This document shows, in pieces, positions 24,546-34,288 of a stretch of DNA of 64,000 nucleotides. How positions within the stretch are numbered: position 1 is the stretch's first letter; each line of letters begins with the position of its first letter. Below the pieces are notes generated by a model. That model did no database searches and was not told where the DNA came from. It was given only the letters and a program-made list of their open reading frames with translations. The translations under genes and the position numbers were made by a program. Source of the DNA: Anaerosporobacter mobilis DSM 15930 (GTDB lineage Bacteria > Bacillota > Clostridia > Lachnospirales > Lachnospiraceae); NCBI RefSeq assembly GCF_900142955.1, contig NZ_FRCP01000007.1:278910-342909 (forward strand). Reading direction: 5' to 3'.

Positions 24546-26180
24546 TTATATTACGTCCACCACATCATCATATATAATCTGTTGTAACTGATCTATTGTT
24601 GGATCCTCATAGTTTACAAGTCGATTTGCCTGGCTTGTAATAATCTTTTCGAATACATTACGGATACCTCTTGCATTACCAAAACGATTCTTTGCCGCTT
24701 TCGTCATCTTATCAAGCTGCTTTGTAACATAAGAAATCGCCTCTTCATCAATTTTCATTGCTGATTTGTTTGCCATCATCTTCAAGATATCAATTAATTC
24801 TTCTTCTGTGTAATCTTTGAATTCAATAAACTTATTAAATCTTGATACTAGCCCTGTATTCGCCTTCAAGAAACCTTCCATCTCTTTCTTATATCCAGCG
24901 ACAATCACTACGAAATCATCTCTGTGATCTTCCATTAATTTAACAAGTGTATCAATCGCTTCATTGCCAAAATCATTCCCACTTGTATTATTCGTAAGCG
25001 AATACGCTTCGTCGATAAATAACACTCCACCTATGGCTTTCTCTACTATCTCTGTAACTTTAATAGCAGTTTGTCCAACATAGCCTGCAACTAATCCAGC
25101 CCTATCCGTCTCTACAAGGTTTCCTTTTGATAAGAGCCCCAATTCCTTGTATAGCTCTGCTACAATTCGAGCGACAGTTGTCTTTCCGGTACCCGGATTC
25201 CCCGTAAAAACCATGTGATAGGACATGTCCATAACAGGCATGTTAAACTTCTCACGCATCTTGCGAACTTTTATTAGGTTAATTAAAGAATTCACCTCTT
25301 CTTTCACCCCATCTAAACCGATCAAGGTGTTCAATTCTTCTAATAGTTGAGTCAATCGCTCTTGTTGTTCCTGCTGCGTTTGCGTTTCGTTAATTTCATA
25401 GGTATTCTCTTTTACTACTTGTTCACAAACCACATCTTGATTTATGACTTCTTGATTTTCTATATCATTTTCCCGGATGCTTTCTGATTCCTCTGCTTTT
25501 ATTAGTTCCAATGCATCTCTAGCGGTAAACTGATTCTCCACATTCTTATACAATCCACCAACAATTGCTTCATGGTGGATTGCCTGTTCTGCTTTCATAT
25601 GCACTCCAGTTTTAAACATCTCACTACAAATCTTACGGAAAACATATTTTTCATCTAATATATAGTCGCAATTCATTCTTGTACTAATAAAGATATGACT
25701 TTTATTATAATATTCTTGTATAAATTGTATTACATAACGATCTTTTGAGCTATTCAAGTACGCCATAGCTAATACAATATTAATTAAAGTCTCAAAGAAA
25801 GTCTCTGCACAACGCGTTCCCTTCTCCTTATCTCGTAAATCACACAATTGCAACAAAATAGGTGGTGAAGCAAGCATACGCTCAACTTGTGCCACCACTG
25901 TATCTTCAATACATTTCTCCGGATGCAATCCAAAATGATTACTATCCACCGTTGAAAGTAGGAACTCTATATCTTCTCTCATATAATGCTTACTAAACAC
26001 TGCATAACTTACTAAAATTGCTTGTACATAGATGTCAAGCACATCAAAAACAGATTGTTTCAAAATCTCAGATGGTTTTTCCCAATACCCCTCTTCTAGT
26101 AAATCTTCGCAATGTTTTTTTAATGTTTTATAATTCTCGCGGGCTATCTCAAATAACGAACGATTTGAATAGGCTTGCAT
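24546..26180 (-). CDS. CbbX/SpoVK-type AAA+ ATPase with novel N-terminal region
   Basis: 544 residues. The AAA+ module has Walker A GNPGTGKTT (residues 327-335), an ETDRAGLVAGYVGQTA pore-loop/sensor region, Walker B VLFIDEAYSL (386-395) and arginine-finger region FRDYTEEEL-like FKDYTEEELIDILK, all as in CbbX and SpoVK. Residues 1-280 form an all-helical N-terminal region with several cysteines, and then a Gln/Glu-rich linker (ETQTQQEQQERLTQ); I do not recognise that part. Family members remodel protein complexes, for example Rubisco activation in the CbbX case, which is not expected here. It starts behind GAAGGAAGTGGCAAG and follows the pilus operon, separated by a hairpin at 26298-26338. Confidence 0.85.
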   Translation of the reverse strand: MQAYSNRSLFEIARENYKTLKKHCEDLLEEGYWEKPSEILKQSVFDVLDIYVQAILVSYAVFSKHYMREDIEFLLSTVDSNHFGLHPEKCIEDTVVAQVERMLASPPILLQLCDLRDKEKGTRCAETFFETLINIVLAMAYLNSSKDRYVIQFIQEYYNKSHIFISTRMNCDYILDEKYVFRKICSEMFKTGVHMKAEQAIHHEAIVGGLYKNVENQFTARDALELIKAEESESIRENDIENQEVINQDVVCEQVVKENTYEINETQTQQEQQERLTQLLEELNTLIGLDGVKEEVNSLINLIKVRKMREKFNMPVMDMSYHMVFTGNPGTGKTTVARIVAELYKELGLLSKGNLVETDRAGLVAGYVGQTAIKVTEIVEKAIGGVLFIDEAYSLTNNTSGNDFGNEAIDTLVKLMEDHRDDFVVIVAGYKKEMEGFLKANTGLVSRFNKFIEFKDYTEEELIDILKMMANKSAMKIDEEAISYVTKQLDKMTKAAKNRFGNARGIRNVFEKIITSQANRLVNYEDPTIDQLQQIIYDDVVDVI

Positions 26181-26297
26181 CTTGCCACTTCCTTCTCTTG
26201 TTGTAGAGGATTACTACTACTAATAACTATTATCATTCTACTACATCTTAGTGGAAGTAACAATACTCTTTTAGTCTGATATGGCACCAACATAATA

Positions 26298-26338
26298 GTA
26301 TGAGACAGTAGAAAGAAGACTTCTAACTGCCTCATACT
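26298..26338. terminator. Hairpin at the end of the pilus operon
   Basis: AGTATGAG-a-CAGTAGAAAG pairs with CTTCTAACTG-c-CTCATACT (imperfect centre). It lies 80 bases behind the stop of the 1500-residue protein and 118 bases before the AAA ATPase start. No strong T run follows, so it is called with reserve. Confidence 0.5.
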
Positions 26339-26418
26339 TTATCACTATAAGAAGATTATCCCTTGGTTTCAATTCGTGTACACAGCACTGAAATAACTAT
26401 GCAACAGAACTGTATCAT

Positions 26419-29400
26419 CTAATTCAAATTAAATAAATTCCTTCTTATTAGTGTGATTTTTTTACTGGATTTAATCTTTGAATTATCCGCGGTGATTAAT
26501 AGATTCACGGATTCTTTCCCGTCTAATTTCTTTCTTGGATATAAGATGTAGTATTCATAAAGATCGCCATCTTTATTCTTGAAGGTATTGACTTTATTAT
26601 CTGGAACTACCTGTTCATTCTCATCGTATACGATCAGGCTATTCACCTCTCCACTCTCCTCTAAGAGTTGAATCTTAGCTGTACTAGATACAATGCTATC
26701 ATCCTTAACAGTGAATGAAATCTTCACCATATCCTCTTCCTTGGAAACTGAAGAATTCTCAGTAAAATCGCTATCTACGTAAACAAAACTGACCCCATCC
26801 TCGTTATCAAATCCATTCGTCACTGAAATCTCAGGTGCTGAAATAGCAGCACGATATGCTGCAACCATAGTATTAATGAATAGTTTTACCTCATATTCAT
26901 TATTCCCAAAGTAACGGTGTCCAGCACCAGTATAGGTTATATTCCCTTTATTATAGATATAATAGTTATTACGAACATCATTTGGAGAGGAACTGTATAG
27001 GGTATTGTAACGATAGTCATAAGAATCATTATTACTGTTTGATAAACAATACCAAACTACAATCTCTGGATCCTCTAAATCTAGTTCATAGTACTGGCCA
27101 TGGGTTTCAGCTACAGCCATCTTTGCTATATCCTGAGATGACGGTGTTGGTATATTATATGGATATTCGGTAATTTGGCCTTGATTGACATTAGTAATTG
27201 AATTGGTAGCATAATAATTAAATTCAGGAAAATCTTTGGATCTACTATCTTTTACATTCAAGCCTTTGAAAGGACTTAATTGATTTGCTGGGAACGTAAT
27301 AGAATTCCATCTATCACCAGGCACTACTCCATATTGAATCAATGCGGAATAGGTATAACCTTGAATTGCTTTATGGATGCTTCCATTAGGATTATAAGCA
27401 ACATCCTTACCGCTTCTCTCTTCATTTGCTACCGTTACTCCATACCGATCCATACCTAAACTATTCCTAAAATATTTATTGATGTTGTATCCCCAATTAA
27501 TAACTCCTTTCGTATGGGTTTGCCCATTATCCATACTTTCGGGATTGTTGTCTACAGATGTGGTATCGTGAGAGAACAGTACACTTTTACCACTATCAAT
27601 GAAGGCAGTTACGTTATCTAACGCACCGTTTTCATTACTAATATCTGAATAGCTATCGCCGAATCCAAAAATCAACATATCATATTTTGATAATTGATCA
27701 ACAGAATTCGGATTATCTTTTATGTACTTATTTGATTTACCATCCTTAAATCCCTTATACTTATCTACAAAGCCATTCACATCAATTGTTTCAATTTTTA
27801 ACGTAAAGTCATTAAGATTTTTCGTATACTTTGAGAATAGCGTGTTACTATTCTTTAATTCTTCCTGTAGATTTATTGTTGATCCCGTCCAATTATACAT
27901 AGAGTACTTTGTTGACGTAATTTGTAAAATCTGCAGCACTTTTTTCTCGTTACTATTCCCTTTAATAGCATAATAACCAACTTGATTACTTCGTATGTTA
28001 GGATTATCAGTCCTGTAAACAACTATTTTCCACGGTACAATACCAACATAGGAAGATGGTAATGTCTTCTGTAATTCAATCTGTTCCCCTGCTTTAATCT
28101 TTGTCATATTGGCTTGTAGTTCGTTTGTTGAATACCTACCATCAGCATTCCCATCAATGTATAGCTTAACCGTATAGGTAATCTTATCATTCTCTCCTGC
28201 TTTCAAATCCCCTATTGAGAATTTATAGCTAAGTTTTCTTTCTGTTGAATATGTATCTGATTTATCATCATACATTGCTGGTATAATAGTAAAATCTAGT
28301 TTTGGCTTCTCTATTGAAAGATACTTTTTAAGCTGACTACTAGCATTCACTTTAGTTTGCATATCACGAAAGGATTCCAAATTCAGTATATTCTTATTCC
28401 CTACTTTATTCACCTTAACAAAATGATGGATATTACTATAAGCATCTATCTTACTAGTATTAAGCGTGTATAAATCATTTGCCATAACAACGGGATATCC
28501 TGCACTTATATATTCCACCAACTCCCTTTCTTTAATTGCAGTAATATCATTCCCACTAAAACGATATTCGTTGTAGTCTTTAACTAATCCCATTAAAGCA
28601 AAGCCCCCCACCATTTTATCCCCTACATGGAGATATATCTTACCATTTAGTGCGGTGTCATTATATACTGTATTCCCACTGGAATTCGTATTGAACATAC
28701 CAGTATTCAGTCCCATATAAATCATGTCGTACTCTTTATTCAAATCTTCAATCTTGCCATTGAATTCCGCTGTGGTCATCTTAACAATTTTCACTGCGCC
28801 TGTATACCCTTTTATCATATTTTTTACATCTGCTTCCGTTAATTTGAAGTCATTACATGGTTCAAGGTCAAGCACTACAAGTTCTGTTTTATTCAAATTA
28901 ACCTTCTTATATTTTAATAAATAATAGAAGATATCCGCAGTTGAAAGGGTAACTTTTTTAAGCTCTTCATCAGTACCTTCTCGTCCATTGTCTTCTTCAA
29001 AAAGAAAGGAATTTATATTATAAAACCATTTATATTTATCGGAGTAATTTCGTTCAACCAAGAAATTATTATCTACGATACAATCACCATTAAATGTATA
29101 GATGTTACTAACAACACTTTCGTTTCCGTTCATATATGGGTTATCGATACCAATACTAGTATAGTAATCCAGTGGGTTTGACACTCCATTCGGTAAAGCA
29201 GGCAAGAACGTTTGACTATGCCATATGTACCTAGCATCATTTACTTTAGCCGTATATTCTCCTGTTGTAATTCCTTTGAATGTCCCTTCTTTAATCAGAT
29301 TTGTCTCAAAAAAATTCTCATAAAAAATCTGTGGATTCCACTGTCTTAACATAAGATATAACTTGGCACAATTATTACTAGTTGAATTAGGGTAATGTTC

Positions 29401-30921
29401 TAACTCTGTACGATTATTTTCATACATTACACAATTAAGTACCGTTGGTAAATCTTGTTCAATGCCGATTCGTTTGAACAACTGGTAGGTTACATTCCAA
29501 TTCAAATCGTTATCAATAAAGGTAGGAAGGGTCTTACCTGGTTTCAAACCAGTTAGATTAATTGGCAACCCATTGTTAGCCAAATCACTCACCGTATACC
29601 TTGTAGCTTCCGTTACGCCAAGTGCCTCCTTATCTTTCCCAAAGAACTCCCATAAGCCAACATAAGCCATATTCTGTTGTGTTGGAGATAAAAACAACAT
29701 ATCTGCTTTCGTAATTAATGATGGATCCTTATTCACTTCACTCGGTGTACGCGTTATCACCTCTATCTTACAATCATCCCATTCAGATACATCTAGTCGC
29801 ATAGCATATCGCTTAAACCACTCCGCGTTCGTATACTCAACACCCTTTCGGCAGAAATACTTCTTATAAACCAGATAAGTCTGTGTAGTTGTATCTGAAA
29901 GCTTAGCTTCAGGGATAAAACTATAACTCCCCATTCCTGGTCCTACGAATACATAATTCTCTGTTTTTACTTTGTTATACCGTCCATCTGGTCTACCATC
30001 ACGATCTGTATCTGGTGCATTAACATATGTTATCTCCCCCGTATATTCACCCGAATAATCATCTACGACTTCGTATTCAGAAGCCATATAATATACTTTT
30101 TGATTTCTTTGAGATGAATATGGCATAAACTGTACATCATACGTTCCGTTTCCCTTATTAAGAACAAATAGATCCTTCAATCTATCGTACTCATAATCCC
30201 CTGTATGCGTCTCATTCTTCACTGCATTGGCTACTGTATATTTGGTTCCATCAAATGCGGTATACTTACTTGCATCATCTTCTGGATAAAACCAAGCATT
30301 TACATTATTATCTTTAACAATCTTACCGTATAGATTCTTATTAAAAACTAACTTATTCAATCTTGTGTTATAATAACCGTGCTTGTTTTGATCGACAACG
30401 TATTGATCACGGTTCTCCAATGTATACTCGCCCGTATATGGTTCAACGGATTTAAAATTTCCCTTTTCTTGTTTTGCTACATAAACATCAGACCAATCCT
30501 TGTACTCATCTTGGTCTTTCTTCGTTAATGTCTCTTTTTCCACATAGGTATCCCTTACTAATAACATCTCACCCAAAAAACTAGTATAGCCATCATAGTC
30601 TCTTGTTGTTAGTTTAGCCAAATCAATAGGTTCACAGCCGCCAACCATATACCCTAGTTCCCCCATACCACGATATGGAACAATCTCTAAGATAGTAAAG
30701 ATATCATCTGTAACATTCACACGAGTACTACTAAGTACGTTTGCTAAATTCGTAACCACTGTTTCGTTCTCTGAAATAGACTCATCTGCTCCTTTAACTG
30801 GAACTACTACACTTCGAGCAGTTGCCACCTGATATCCTGAATAGATACTACACAGCACAATTAGAAGCGTCAACATCTTTACTAGAACTATCTTACCTTT
30901 TCCTCTTCTTTGTATCATCAT
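26419..30921 (-). CDS. Giant secreted DUF5057-type protein at the end of the pilus operon
   Basis: 1500 residues. A signal peptide covers residues 1-37 (KIVLVKMLTLLIVLCSIYSGYQVATA). The mature start DDIFTILEIVPYRGMGELGYMVGGCEPIDL is characteristic of proteins I associate with DUF5057. Further on there are aspartate-rich, Rossmann-like blocks (YDMLIFGFGDSYSD, SGKSVLFSHDTTS, YDMIYMGLNTG), suggesting two or more glutamine-amidotransferase-like beta/alpha domains without a visible catalytic triad. Near the end a beta-sandwich region appears. It begins 16 bases behind the last prepilin-like gene, so it is part of the operon. A role as an adhesin or pilus tip/platform component is inferred from position only. 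Confidence 0.75.
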   Translation of the reverse strand: MMIQRRGKGKIVLVKMLTLLIVLCSIYSGYQVATARSVVVPVKGADESISENETVVTNLANVLSSTRVNVTDDIFTILEIVPYRGMGELGYMVGGCEPIDLAKLTTRDYDGYTSFLGEMLLVRDTYVEKETLTKKDQDEYKDWSDVYVAKQEKGNFKSVEPYTGEYTLENRDQYVVDQNKHGYYNTRLNKLVFNKNLYGKIVKDNNVNAWFYPEDDASKYTAFDGTKYTVANAVKNETHTGDYEYDRLKDLFVLNKGNGTYDVQFMPYSSQRNQKVYYMASEYEVVDDYSGEYTGEITYVNAPDTDRDGRPDGRYNKVKTENYVFVGPGMGSYSFIPEAKLSDTTTQTYLVYKKYFCRKGVEYTNAEWFKRYAMRLDVSEWDDCKIEVITRTPSEVNKDPSLITKADMLFLSPTQQNMAYVGLWEFFGKDKEALGVTEATRYTVSDLANNGLPINLTGLKPGKTLPTFIDNDLNWNVTYQLFKRIGIEQDLPTVLNCVMYENNRTELEHYPNSTSNNCAKLYLMLRQWNPQIFYENFFETNLIKEGTFKGITTGEYTAKVNDARYIWHSQTFLPALPNGVSNPLDYYTSIGIDNPYMNGNESVVSNIYTFNGDCIVDNNFLVERNYSDKYKWFYNINSFLFEEDNGREGTDEELKKVTLSTADIFYYLLKYKKVNLNKTELVVLDLEPCNDFKLTEADVKNMIKGYTGAVKIVKMTTAEFNGKIEDLNKEYDMIYMGLNTGMFNTNSSGNTVYNDTALNGKIYLHVGDKMVGGFALMGLVKDYNEYRFSGNDITAIKERELVEYISAGYPVVMANDLYTLNTSKIDAYSNIHHFVKVNKVGNKNILNLESFRDMQTKVNASSQLKKYLSIEKPKLDFTIIPAMYDDKSDTYSTERKLSYKFSIGDLKAGENDKITYTVKLYIDGNADGRYSTNELQANMTKIKAGEQIELQKTLPSSYVGIVPWKIVVYRTDNPNIRSNQVGYYAIKGNSNEKKVLQILQITSTKYSMYNWTGSTINLQEELKNSNTLFSKYTKNLNDFTLKIETIDVNGFVDKYKGFKDGKSNKYIKDNPNSVDQLSKYDMLIFGFGDSYSDISNENGALDNVTAFIDSGKSVLFSHDTTSVDNNPESMDNGQTHTKGVINWGYNINKYFRNSLGMDRYGVTVANEERSGKDVAYNPNGSIHKAIQGYTYSALIQYGVVPGDRWNSITFPANQLSPFKGLNVKDSRSKDFPEFNYYATNSITNVNQGQITEYPYNIPTPSSQDIAKMAVAETHGQYYELDLEDPEIVVWYCLSNSNNDSYDYRYNTLYSSSPNDVRNNYYIYNKGNITYTGAGHRYFGNNEYEVKLFINTMVAAYRAAISAPEISVTNGFDNEDGVSFVYVDSDFTENSSVSKEEDMVKISFTVKDDSIVSSTAKIQLLEESGEVNSLIVYDENEQVVPDNKVNTFKNKDGDLYEYYILYPRKKLDGKESVNLLITADNSKIKSSKKITLIRRNLFNLN

Positions 30922-30937
30922 CGGCCTCCTGTATCCA

Positions 30938-31516
30938 TCATTCCTGCTGGTTCCTAAACTTAATTTGCTTGGTCATCTCATAATGGTCATCACGAATATG
31001 AAAACTAATTGTTATGGATATTGCTTGTTTATCTACTGATTGATCAATTAACATTGAATTGATATATTCTGCCATTAGATTGGCTTCATCTGTAACACTG
31101 TTACAAAGATTTGTTATTTCGCTTTCTGTACCTGCGAAGGTAAAAGTATCATCATTTTTAATAAAATAGAGCTTTCCTCTTTCTTTCATCCATATGATAC
31201 AATAACTTACTTTTGTATCAATCTCTTCCGTTGCTTGGCTGAACATTACAGCAACTTCATTAGCTAGCCCGTGGTTTTTATAACTAACCTTGAACTTATT
31301 CGCAGAGAGGAGCATATCATTCAACTGATTCATTGTTGTTTGTGCTTCCTGTTGTAAATCAATCTCCAAGCTGGATTCCTTATACAGATTCGAACTAGTA
31401 CTCATAAATGTACAGATAGCAAATATCAGAAAAGATAGTATAGCAACCGTAGCTACTACTTCTACTAGACTAAATCCCCTCTCATCTATCAATCCTACCT
31501 CTTCCATTTCAATCAT
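30938..31516 (-). CDS. Prepilin-like protein (minor pseudopilin, PulJ/PilW-like)
   Basis: 192 residues. A type III signal sequence is visible: short charged leader ending in RG, then FSLVEVVATVAILSFLIFAICTF, with the cleavage glycine and the E at position +5. The peptidase PilD at 38114 should process it. The C-terminal domain (QQEAQTTMNQLNDMLLSANKF, then beta strands) resembles the J/W class of minor pilins. The start ATG 31516 is backed by GGGGGATTTATCTGT. It lies 24 bases behind the 185-residue prepilin and just before the giant protein. Confidence 0.85.
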   Translation of the reverse strand: MIEMEEVGLIDERGFSLVEVVATVAILSFLIFAICTFMSTSSNLYKESSLEIDLQQEAQTTMNQLNDMLLSANKFKVSYKNHGLANEVAVMFSQATEEIDTKVSYCIIWMKERGKLYFIKNDDTFTFAGTESEITNLCNSVTDEANLMAEYINSMLIDQSVDKQAISITISFHIRDDHYEMTKQIKFRNQQE

Positions 31517-31540
31517 ACAGATAAATCCCCCAATTACTAA

Positions 31541-32098
31541 TTAATATATCTGTTTCGAATAATGTTTCCCAGTTTCTTTCACCAGATATATTCGAAACTT
31601 AATCCCTTCTGTTACAATCTCTATCGTTTGGTACAAATTCACTCCTACCGATATAAACGCTCCAGAACTTCTATGAAACGAGATAACAATTCGACTATTA
31701 TCCGTATGACTAACCTTGGTAGCACCACTACTTGTAGTCCCCGTGATATGAATCTTGGAATTTCCTATTTTTTCACCATCACTTGCAGTACATAACCTAT
31801 CTTTATCATCAGAAATGGCCATATAATAGTTATCGTCAGCGGCTTGGTATATAATCAAATATTCCTGTGTCTTGCTGCTCATAACACTAAGTCTGAGCTG
31901 ACTCATCTTTTTCTCTATATTCTCACTACATCTCTCTACATCTGCATACTTTGTTGTTGATAGCCGAAACGTTGTCACTGCTACAAGAAGAACAAGTATT
32001 ATTATAGTAACTAGTATCTCTACAAGACTAAATCCTCTATTGTTAGAATTGCTTTGTACCTTATTACACTCCTCATAATTCCTTATTAAATTCCTCAT
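31541..32098 (-). CDS. Prepilin-like protein (minor pseudopilin, GspH/FimT-like)
   Basis: 185 residues from the ATG at 32098, chosen because GGAGG lies 5 bases before it; another ATG at 32110 overlaps the stop of the previous gene but contains that ribosome site within itself. The leader of about 22 residues ends in NNRG, then FSLVEILVTIIILVLLVAVTTFRL. The C-terminal half is beta-rich (IHITGTTSSGATKVSHTDNS, IVISFHRSSGAFISVGV), like GspH-type minor pilins with a G-x-x-R/K end. It is translationally coupled to the PilX-like gene. It probably primes or tips the pilus. Confidence 0.83.
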   Translation of the reverse strand: MRNLIRNYEECNKVQSNSNNRGFSLVEILVTIIILVLLVAVTTFRLSTTKYADVERCSENIEKKMSQLRLSVMSSKTQEYLIIYQAADDNYYMAISDDKDRLCTASDGEKIGNSKIHITGTTSSGATKVSHTDNSRIVISFHRSSGAFISVGVNLYQTIEIVTEGIKFRIYLVKETGKHYSKQIY

Positions 32099-32109
32099 AG
32101 CAGCCTCCA

Positions 32110-34284
32110 TTAATTCTTACGCCAATTCTGGTACGATATTAGATTCGATATATCAATACTCTGCGTTACTGAACCACTTACAGTACCTCCTCCAGTTGCT
32201 CCTCCAGTCACTATATCATAGAAATATTGGTTAATATCTTCGTTACATCTATTCCATATGTCATTCACAATCGTAGAATCCGAATAAATACTAGCATTCG
32301 AAGATACTGTAATGTTACCACCCGCAATTATCAGACCAGTAAAATTGGCATTGATTTTAACATCCCCTGTAGCTACTAATATCCCTCTTGTTGGTGTGTT
32401 TACCAAAACAGCGGTACCTTTTTCTTCCCCTGCAGCAGCATATTTCCCTTTGCCGTTATAGATAATTCGAATCGAATACGTATCCAATGGATCAGGTGTA
32501 TATACGTTTCTTCCAATGATACCCCCCGCTTTTTCCTTAATCTTTGCCATATTAACAAAGCTATTCGCAAGAGAATTCACATCAAGATATGGTTTATTAT
32601 CATCGGTCTCAGTTAGCCTTCTTGTCATCCATAGGTATTTACTTGATGTAGATGACTCGATACTGTTTAAGTAAGACTTGTTAACCCTAGTATCTAATAT
32701 CTCAGTCTTATCGGTGGTGCCTTTAATTCTTGTTGCTATCCCACTACTTTGGATAACTCCATAGACAAAATCCATCTTTTTAACAGGGAACGTCAATCGA
32801 ATATCATCTAACCTATTCGGATGTACCTCCTTATACTTAATCATATAGTCATATGCCTTTTGTTCATCCTTAAAAGATAGATAATAATACACCACGTTCA
32901 ATCCACCAGACAACTTATAAAACACCTTACGATATCCAACATCTCCGTCTGCGTTTGGAGTCATATCCACATAGTCAGCGAGCTTAATGGTAGTATCTTT
33001 TGTTATATCAACACTCACCCCTTTCGTATATTCACTCCACAAAACCGGGTTATGCCCTGCACTAATACAAGATTCCGGTACTAGATAAGCAATTTGATTT
33101 CCCTTCATAGCAATAGAATCACCCGTCATAATATAAGAATTCGGTTTAATGTTTCCTGTCGCATCGTATGTTGGAACTTCAATCGAGGCGTTTCCAGCAA
33201 CAATGAGGTTAGATACTCCACTTAGATCTAACGTAGAATCTTTTCCATTTACGACAATTGCGCTTCCATTATTCGAGTCTATTAATTGATTGGTACCATA
33301 TCCTGTATAGTTACCATGTAATTTCACACTACTTTTCTTAGCGTTCAAAATCAAATCATTTAAAATATAGCAATTGCCTTTAATATCGATAGCCGTATCG
33401 TTAGTCGCTTCTATTCCATTGGATAATTCACACTTAATATTCTTTGCCCATATACGATTGGTTCCCGTTCCATTAATGTAGAGTCTTGCTTTATCCTTAA
33501 CTACAATATCTCCACGGGTAACAACCTCGTTTGCCAAGATACTAACCATCGTACCATAATTAGCTGTGGAGATTCCGTGTTCTCCTGCATAGATGTTTCC
33601 AACAATATTCGTTAAAGATGTTGTATAACTATCTCCTATCTCTAACCCTTTATCTGCAATTATAGAATAACCGCTTATTGCATAATTTTCTTCGGAGGAA
33701 TCTACATTATCAAACATAATATCTTCTGGATATGCAATCTTAATATCCGTCTGGATTACTGTCTCATAACCCTGCTCCTGATAGGTTACATATACATTAT
33801 GAATAATCGCGTAGGTATCATAAAACAATGCATTTGGTTGTACAGTTCCCGGTTCATTAATGGTCACTCCAACCTTTGTATCTGTATCATATTTCGGAGT
33901 TTGTTTAACATAATCAACTAATAGATTCCTTAGTTTCTCGGAGGATAAGGTAGCATCCGACACATCTGTCAATTTTGTCCACATATTATACCTAAGATAT
34001 TCTTTAAACTTATCAATTCTTTGTGTCGGATGAATCGAACTGTACTTCTCAAGAACTTCTGTATAGGCCGCTTTAATCTGCGTTGTTGTAAGTTCTTCTA
34101 ATCCAACTACTATTTCATCTAATGCTGTTTCCGCTGAGTAGAAATTCTCCTTTGATTTACTGTCTACGCTTTTCATCTCAAGGTTCATCATACTAACCGA
34201 CAATATTGCTAATCCTAAGGTTGTTATTAAGAACATTGTAATAAGGATTAGGATAAGCGCAGAGCCTCTATTCTTAATATTCAT
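32110..34284 (-). CDS. PilX-like large minor pilin with beta-solenoid body
   Basis: 724 residues. The N-terminus GSALILILITMFLITTLGLAILSVSMMN is the PilX/GspK-type start: hydrophobic, no FTLxE processing box, then SAETALDEIVVGLEEL, the helix with a conserved S-A-E-T motif. The remainder (residues 190-700) is mostly short strands with repeating G/N turns (ASIEVPTYDATG, TGLIIAGGNITVSSNASIYSD), suggesting a right-handed beta-helix or bactofilin-like stack. At 724 residues it is far larger than classical PilX (about 150-200). It would sit at the pilus tip as part of the minor-pilin complex; an adhesive function is inference. Confidence 0.75.
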   Translation of the reverse strand: MNIKNRGSALILILITMFLITTLGLAILSVSMMNLEMKSVDSKSKENFYSAETALDEIVVGLEELTTTQIKAAYTEVLEKYSSIHPTQRIDKFKEYLRYNMWTKLTDVSDATLSSEKLRNLLVDYVKQTPKYDTDTKVGVTINEPGTVQPNALFYDTYAIIHNVYVTYQEQGYETVIQTDIKIAYPEDIMFDNVDSSEENYAISGYSIIADKGLEIGDSYTTSLTNIVGNIYAGEHGISTANYGTMVSILANEVVTRGDIVVKDKARLYINGTGTNRIWAKNIKCELSNGIEATNDTAIDIKGNCYILNDLILNAKKSSVKLHGNYTGYGTNQLIDSNNGSAIVVNGKDSTLDLSGVSNLIVAGNASIEVPTYDATGNIKPNSYIMTGDSIAMKGNQIAYLVPESCISAGHNPVLWSEYTKGVSVDITKDTTIKLADYVDMTPNADGDVGYRKVFYKLSGGLNVVYYYLSFKDEQKAYDYMIKYKEVHPNRLDDIRLTFPVKKMDFVYGVIQSSGIATRIKGTTDKTEILDTRVNKSYLNSIESSTSSKYLWMTRRLTETDDNKPYLDVNSLANSFVNMAKIKEKAGGIIGRNVYTPDPLDTYSIRIIYNGKGKYAAAGEEKGTAVLVNTPTRGILVATGDVKINANFTGLIIAGGNITVSSNASIYSDSTIVNDIWNRCNEDINQYFYDIVTGGATGGGTVSGSVTQSIDISNLISYQNWRKN

Positions 34285-34288
34285 TATC

